Of a DNA stretch of 6,224 bases, positions 5,539-6,224 are shown in pieces. This DNA comes from an uncultured Aquimonas sp. (GTDB lineage: Bacteria > Pseudomonadota > Gammaproteobacteria > Xanthomonadales > Xanthomonadaceae), in NCBI GenBank assembly GCA_946481615.1, contig CAMLOR010000203.1, positions 1-6,224 of the forward strand. The letters run 5' to 3'. Within the stretch, counting starts at the first letter, position 1, and each line of letters starts with the position of its first letter. The notes beneath the pieces were generated by a model. It saw only the letters and a program-made list of their open reading frames with translations, did no database searches and had not been told where the DNA came from. The position numbers and the translations under genes are program-made.

Positions 5539-6147
5539 CTATTTGACCAAGCCTTCGGCCTTGAGCGCGGCCTGCACCGCAGGCCGCGCCACCACACGCT
5601 TCTGGAAGGCGAGCAGGTTGGGGAAATCGGAGAGATCGACCTTCACCGCCTTGGCCCAATTGGTGACCACGAACAGATAGATGTCGGCGACGGTGTAGTG
5701 CTCGCCGAGCAGATAGCTGTTGGTGGCGAGGCGCTGTTCGATCAGGTCGTAGCGTTTGCGCAGGTAATCGATCTTTTCCCTGCGCGTCTCTTCGCTGGTG
5801 GCGGAATTGAACAGCGGCGAGTAGTTCTTGTGGATCTCGGAATTGATGTAGCCCAGCCATTCCAGCAGACGGTAGCGCTCCATCGTTCCGGGCAGCGGCG
5901 CGAGGTCCGATTCCGGATGCAGGTCGGCCAGGTACTGCGACACCACCGGCCCTTCGGTGAGGATGGCGCCGTCGTCGAGTCGCAGCGCGGGCACGTAGCC
6001 CTTCGGATTGATGTCGCGGAAATCGCCGCCCGAGGCCATGGCCTTGGTCTTGGTGTCGACCTTTTCCAGATCCAGGCGGATGCCGGTTTCGTGCGCGACG
6101 ATGTGCGGCGCCAGCGAGCAGGCGCCGGGCGCGTAGTAGAGCTTCAT
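5539..6147 (-). CDS. gstA: Beta-class glutathione S-transferase
   Basis: The 202-aa product matches bacterial beta-class GSTs, cytosolic dimers that bind glutathione and conjugate it to electrophiles or reduce peroxides. The N-terminal thioredoxin-like domain (about 1-80) has MKLYYAPGACSLAPHI with the beta-class Cys10, the cis-proline loop NPKGYVPAL (47-55) and the glutathione-binding TEG (64-66). The helical C-terminal domain (about 88-202) has His106 in INSEIHK, the second beta-class signature residue, and LLGEHYTVADIYLF (147-160), the conserved N-capping box region. The length is standard. AAGGGG lies 7 nt before the ATG. It is probably cotranscribed with the truncated upstream gene, whose stop is 12 bp away. 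Its own stop codon directly touches that of the convergent GH44 gene. The physiological substrate is unknown. Confidence 0.95.
   Translation of the reverse strand: MKLYYAPGACSLAPHIVAHETGIRLDLEKVDTKTKAMASGGDFRDINPKGYVPALRLDDGAILTEGPVVSQYLADLHPESDLAPLPGTMERYRLLEWLGYINSEIHKNYSPLFNSATSEETRREKIDYLRKRYDLIEQRLATNSYLLGEHYTVADIYLFVVTNWAKAVKVDLSDFPNLLAFQKRVVARPAVQAALKAEGLVK
5565..5589. terminator. Perfect 11-bp stem-loop inside the gst 3' end, possible terminator of GH44
   Basis: GCGCGGCCTGC (5565-5575), ACC loop, GCAGGCCGCGC (5579-5589) is a perfect inverted repeat 26 bp after the GH44 stop. It lies in the codons for ARPAVQAA of the convergent GST. A smaller imperfect hairpin with a CTTCGG tetraloop core (5548-5563) sits just before it. 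No T-run follows the stem on the + strand, so intrinsic termination would be atypical. The RPAVQAA protein motif is common in GSTs and partly forces the sequence. Confidence 0.35.
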
Positions 6148-6154
6148 CGGTGTT

Positions 6155-6160
6155 CCCCTT
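6155..6160 (-). promoter_or_regulatory. Shine-Dalgarno site of gstA overlapping the upstream stop codon
   Basis: On the - strand the sequence reads TGAAGGGG: the last base of the upstream gene's TGA (position 6160) is the first A of AAGGGG, 7 nt before the gstA ATG. This arrangement lets a ribosome finishing the upstream gene re-initiate on gstA. Confidence 0.75.
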
Positions 6161-6224
6161 CAGTCGAAGTCGTCGCGGAAGATTACACGCGAGTCGAAGC
6201 GCAGGCCGAGGTCGTCGAACAGGA
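6160..6224 (-). CDS. C-terminal fragment of an unidentified protein ending in an IFRDDFD tail
   Basis: Reading leftward from the window edge, the last 20 codons end in LRFDSRVIFRDDFD and a TGA at 6160-6162. Eighteen of these codons end in G or C, so it is very likely real coding sequence. The body of the protein is outside the window and the family cannot be named. Its last residues resemble the end of the GH44 enzyme (SIFADGFE): Ile-Phe-x-Asp-x-Phe-acidic at the C-terminus. If that tail marks exported proteins, this may be another secreted protein (inference). It lies 12 bp upstream of gstA in the same direction. Confidence 0.65.
   Translation of the reverse strand, partial: LFDDLGLRFDSRVIFRDDFD

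Noticed and set aside
4296..5546. 416-codon + strand open frame overlapping GH44 in another frame
   Set aside because: Arg/Gly-rich low-complexity translation with no domain; it is a frame shadow of GH44.

Overview
The window looks like ordinary chromosome from a high-GC gammaproteobacterium. A member of the Lysobacterales/Xanthomonadales (Lysobacter, Dokdonella or Luteimonas-like) is the best guess. The reasons are the strong G/C preference at third codon positions, the mix of genes (VOC/AraC pair, App1-type phosphatase, beta-class GST, secreted GH44 glycosidase), an IPTL-like C-terminal anchor, and a short acidic C-terminal tail (IFADGFE) that I associate from memory with secreted proteins of this order. 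The taxonomic call is inference; there is no rRNA or other marker gene here. I see no tRNA, rRNA, CRISPR array, insertion sequence or prophage gene.

Layout, left to right: (1) the last 25 codons of an unidentified + strand gene; (2) a VOC/glyoxalase-like gene on the - strand, divergent from (3) an AraC-family regulator on the + strand, with a 141-bp shared promoter region; (4) a small secreted + strand protein with one DUF11-type beta-sandwich domain and a membrane-anchoring C-terminus; (5) a convergent - strand pair, a DUF1428 (YbaA-like) gene followed 7 bp later by an App1-like phosphatidate phosphatase with an unusual 11-residue-repeat tail; (6) divergent from that pair across 79 bp, a secreted GH44 endo-glucanase-type glycoside hydrolase on the + strand; (7) a convergent - strand beta-class glutathione S-transferase whose stop codon directly abuts the GH44 stop codon; (8) the last 20 codons of another - strand gene, 12 bp upstream of the GST and ending in a tail resembling that of the GH44 enzyme.

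The window breaks into small independent units rather than one pathway. The AraC regulator probably controls the divergent VOC gene. The DUF1428 and App1 genes are probably one transcript, and the GST is probably cotranscribed with the truncated gene upstream of it. The GH44 enzyme stands alone as an exported polysaccharide-degrading enzyme. Genes are packed tightly: convergent boundaries are 7, 15 and 0 bp.

The observations most worth following are the matching short C-terminal tails (IFADGFE and IFRDDFD) on two unrelated proteins, and the four tandem hendecads on the App1 phosphatase, which look like a lipid-surface-binding amphipathic helix. A perfect 11-bp stem lies inside the end of the GST gene, where a GH44 terminator would be expected. 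I did not find a clearly new multi-gene system.
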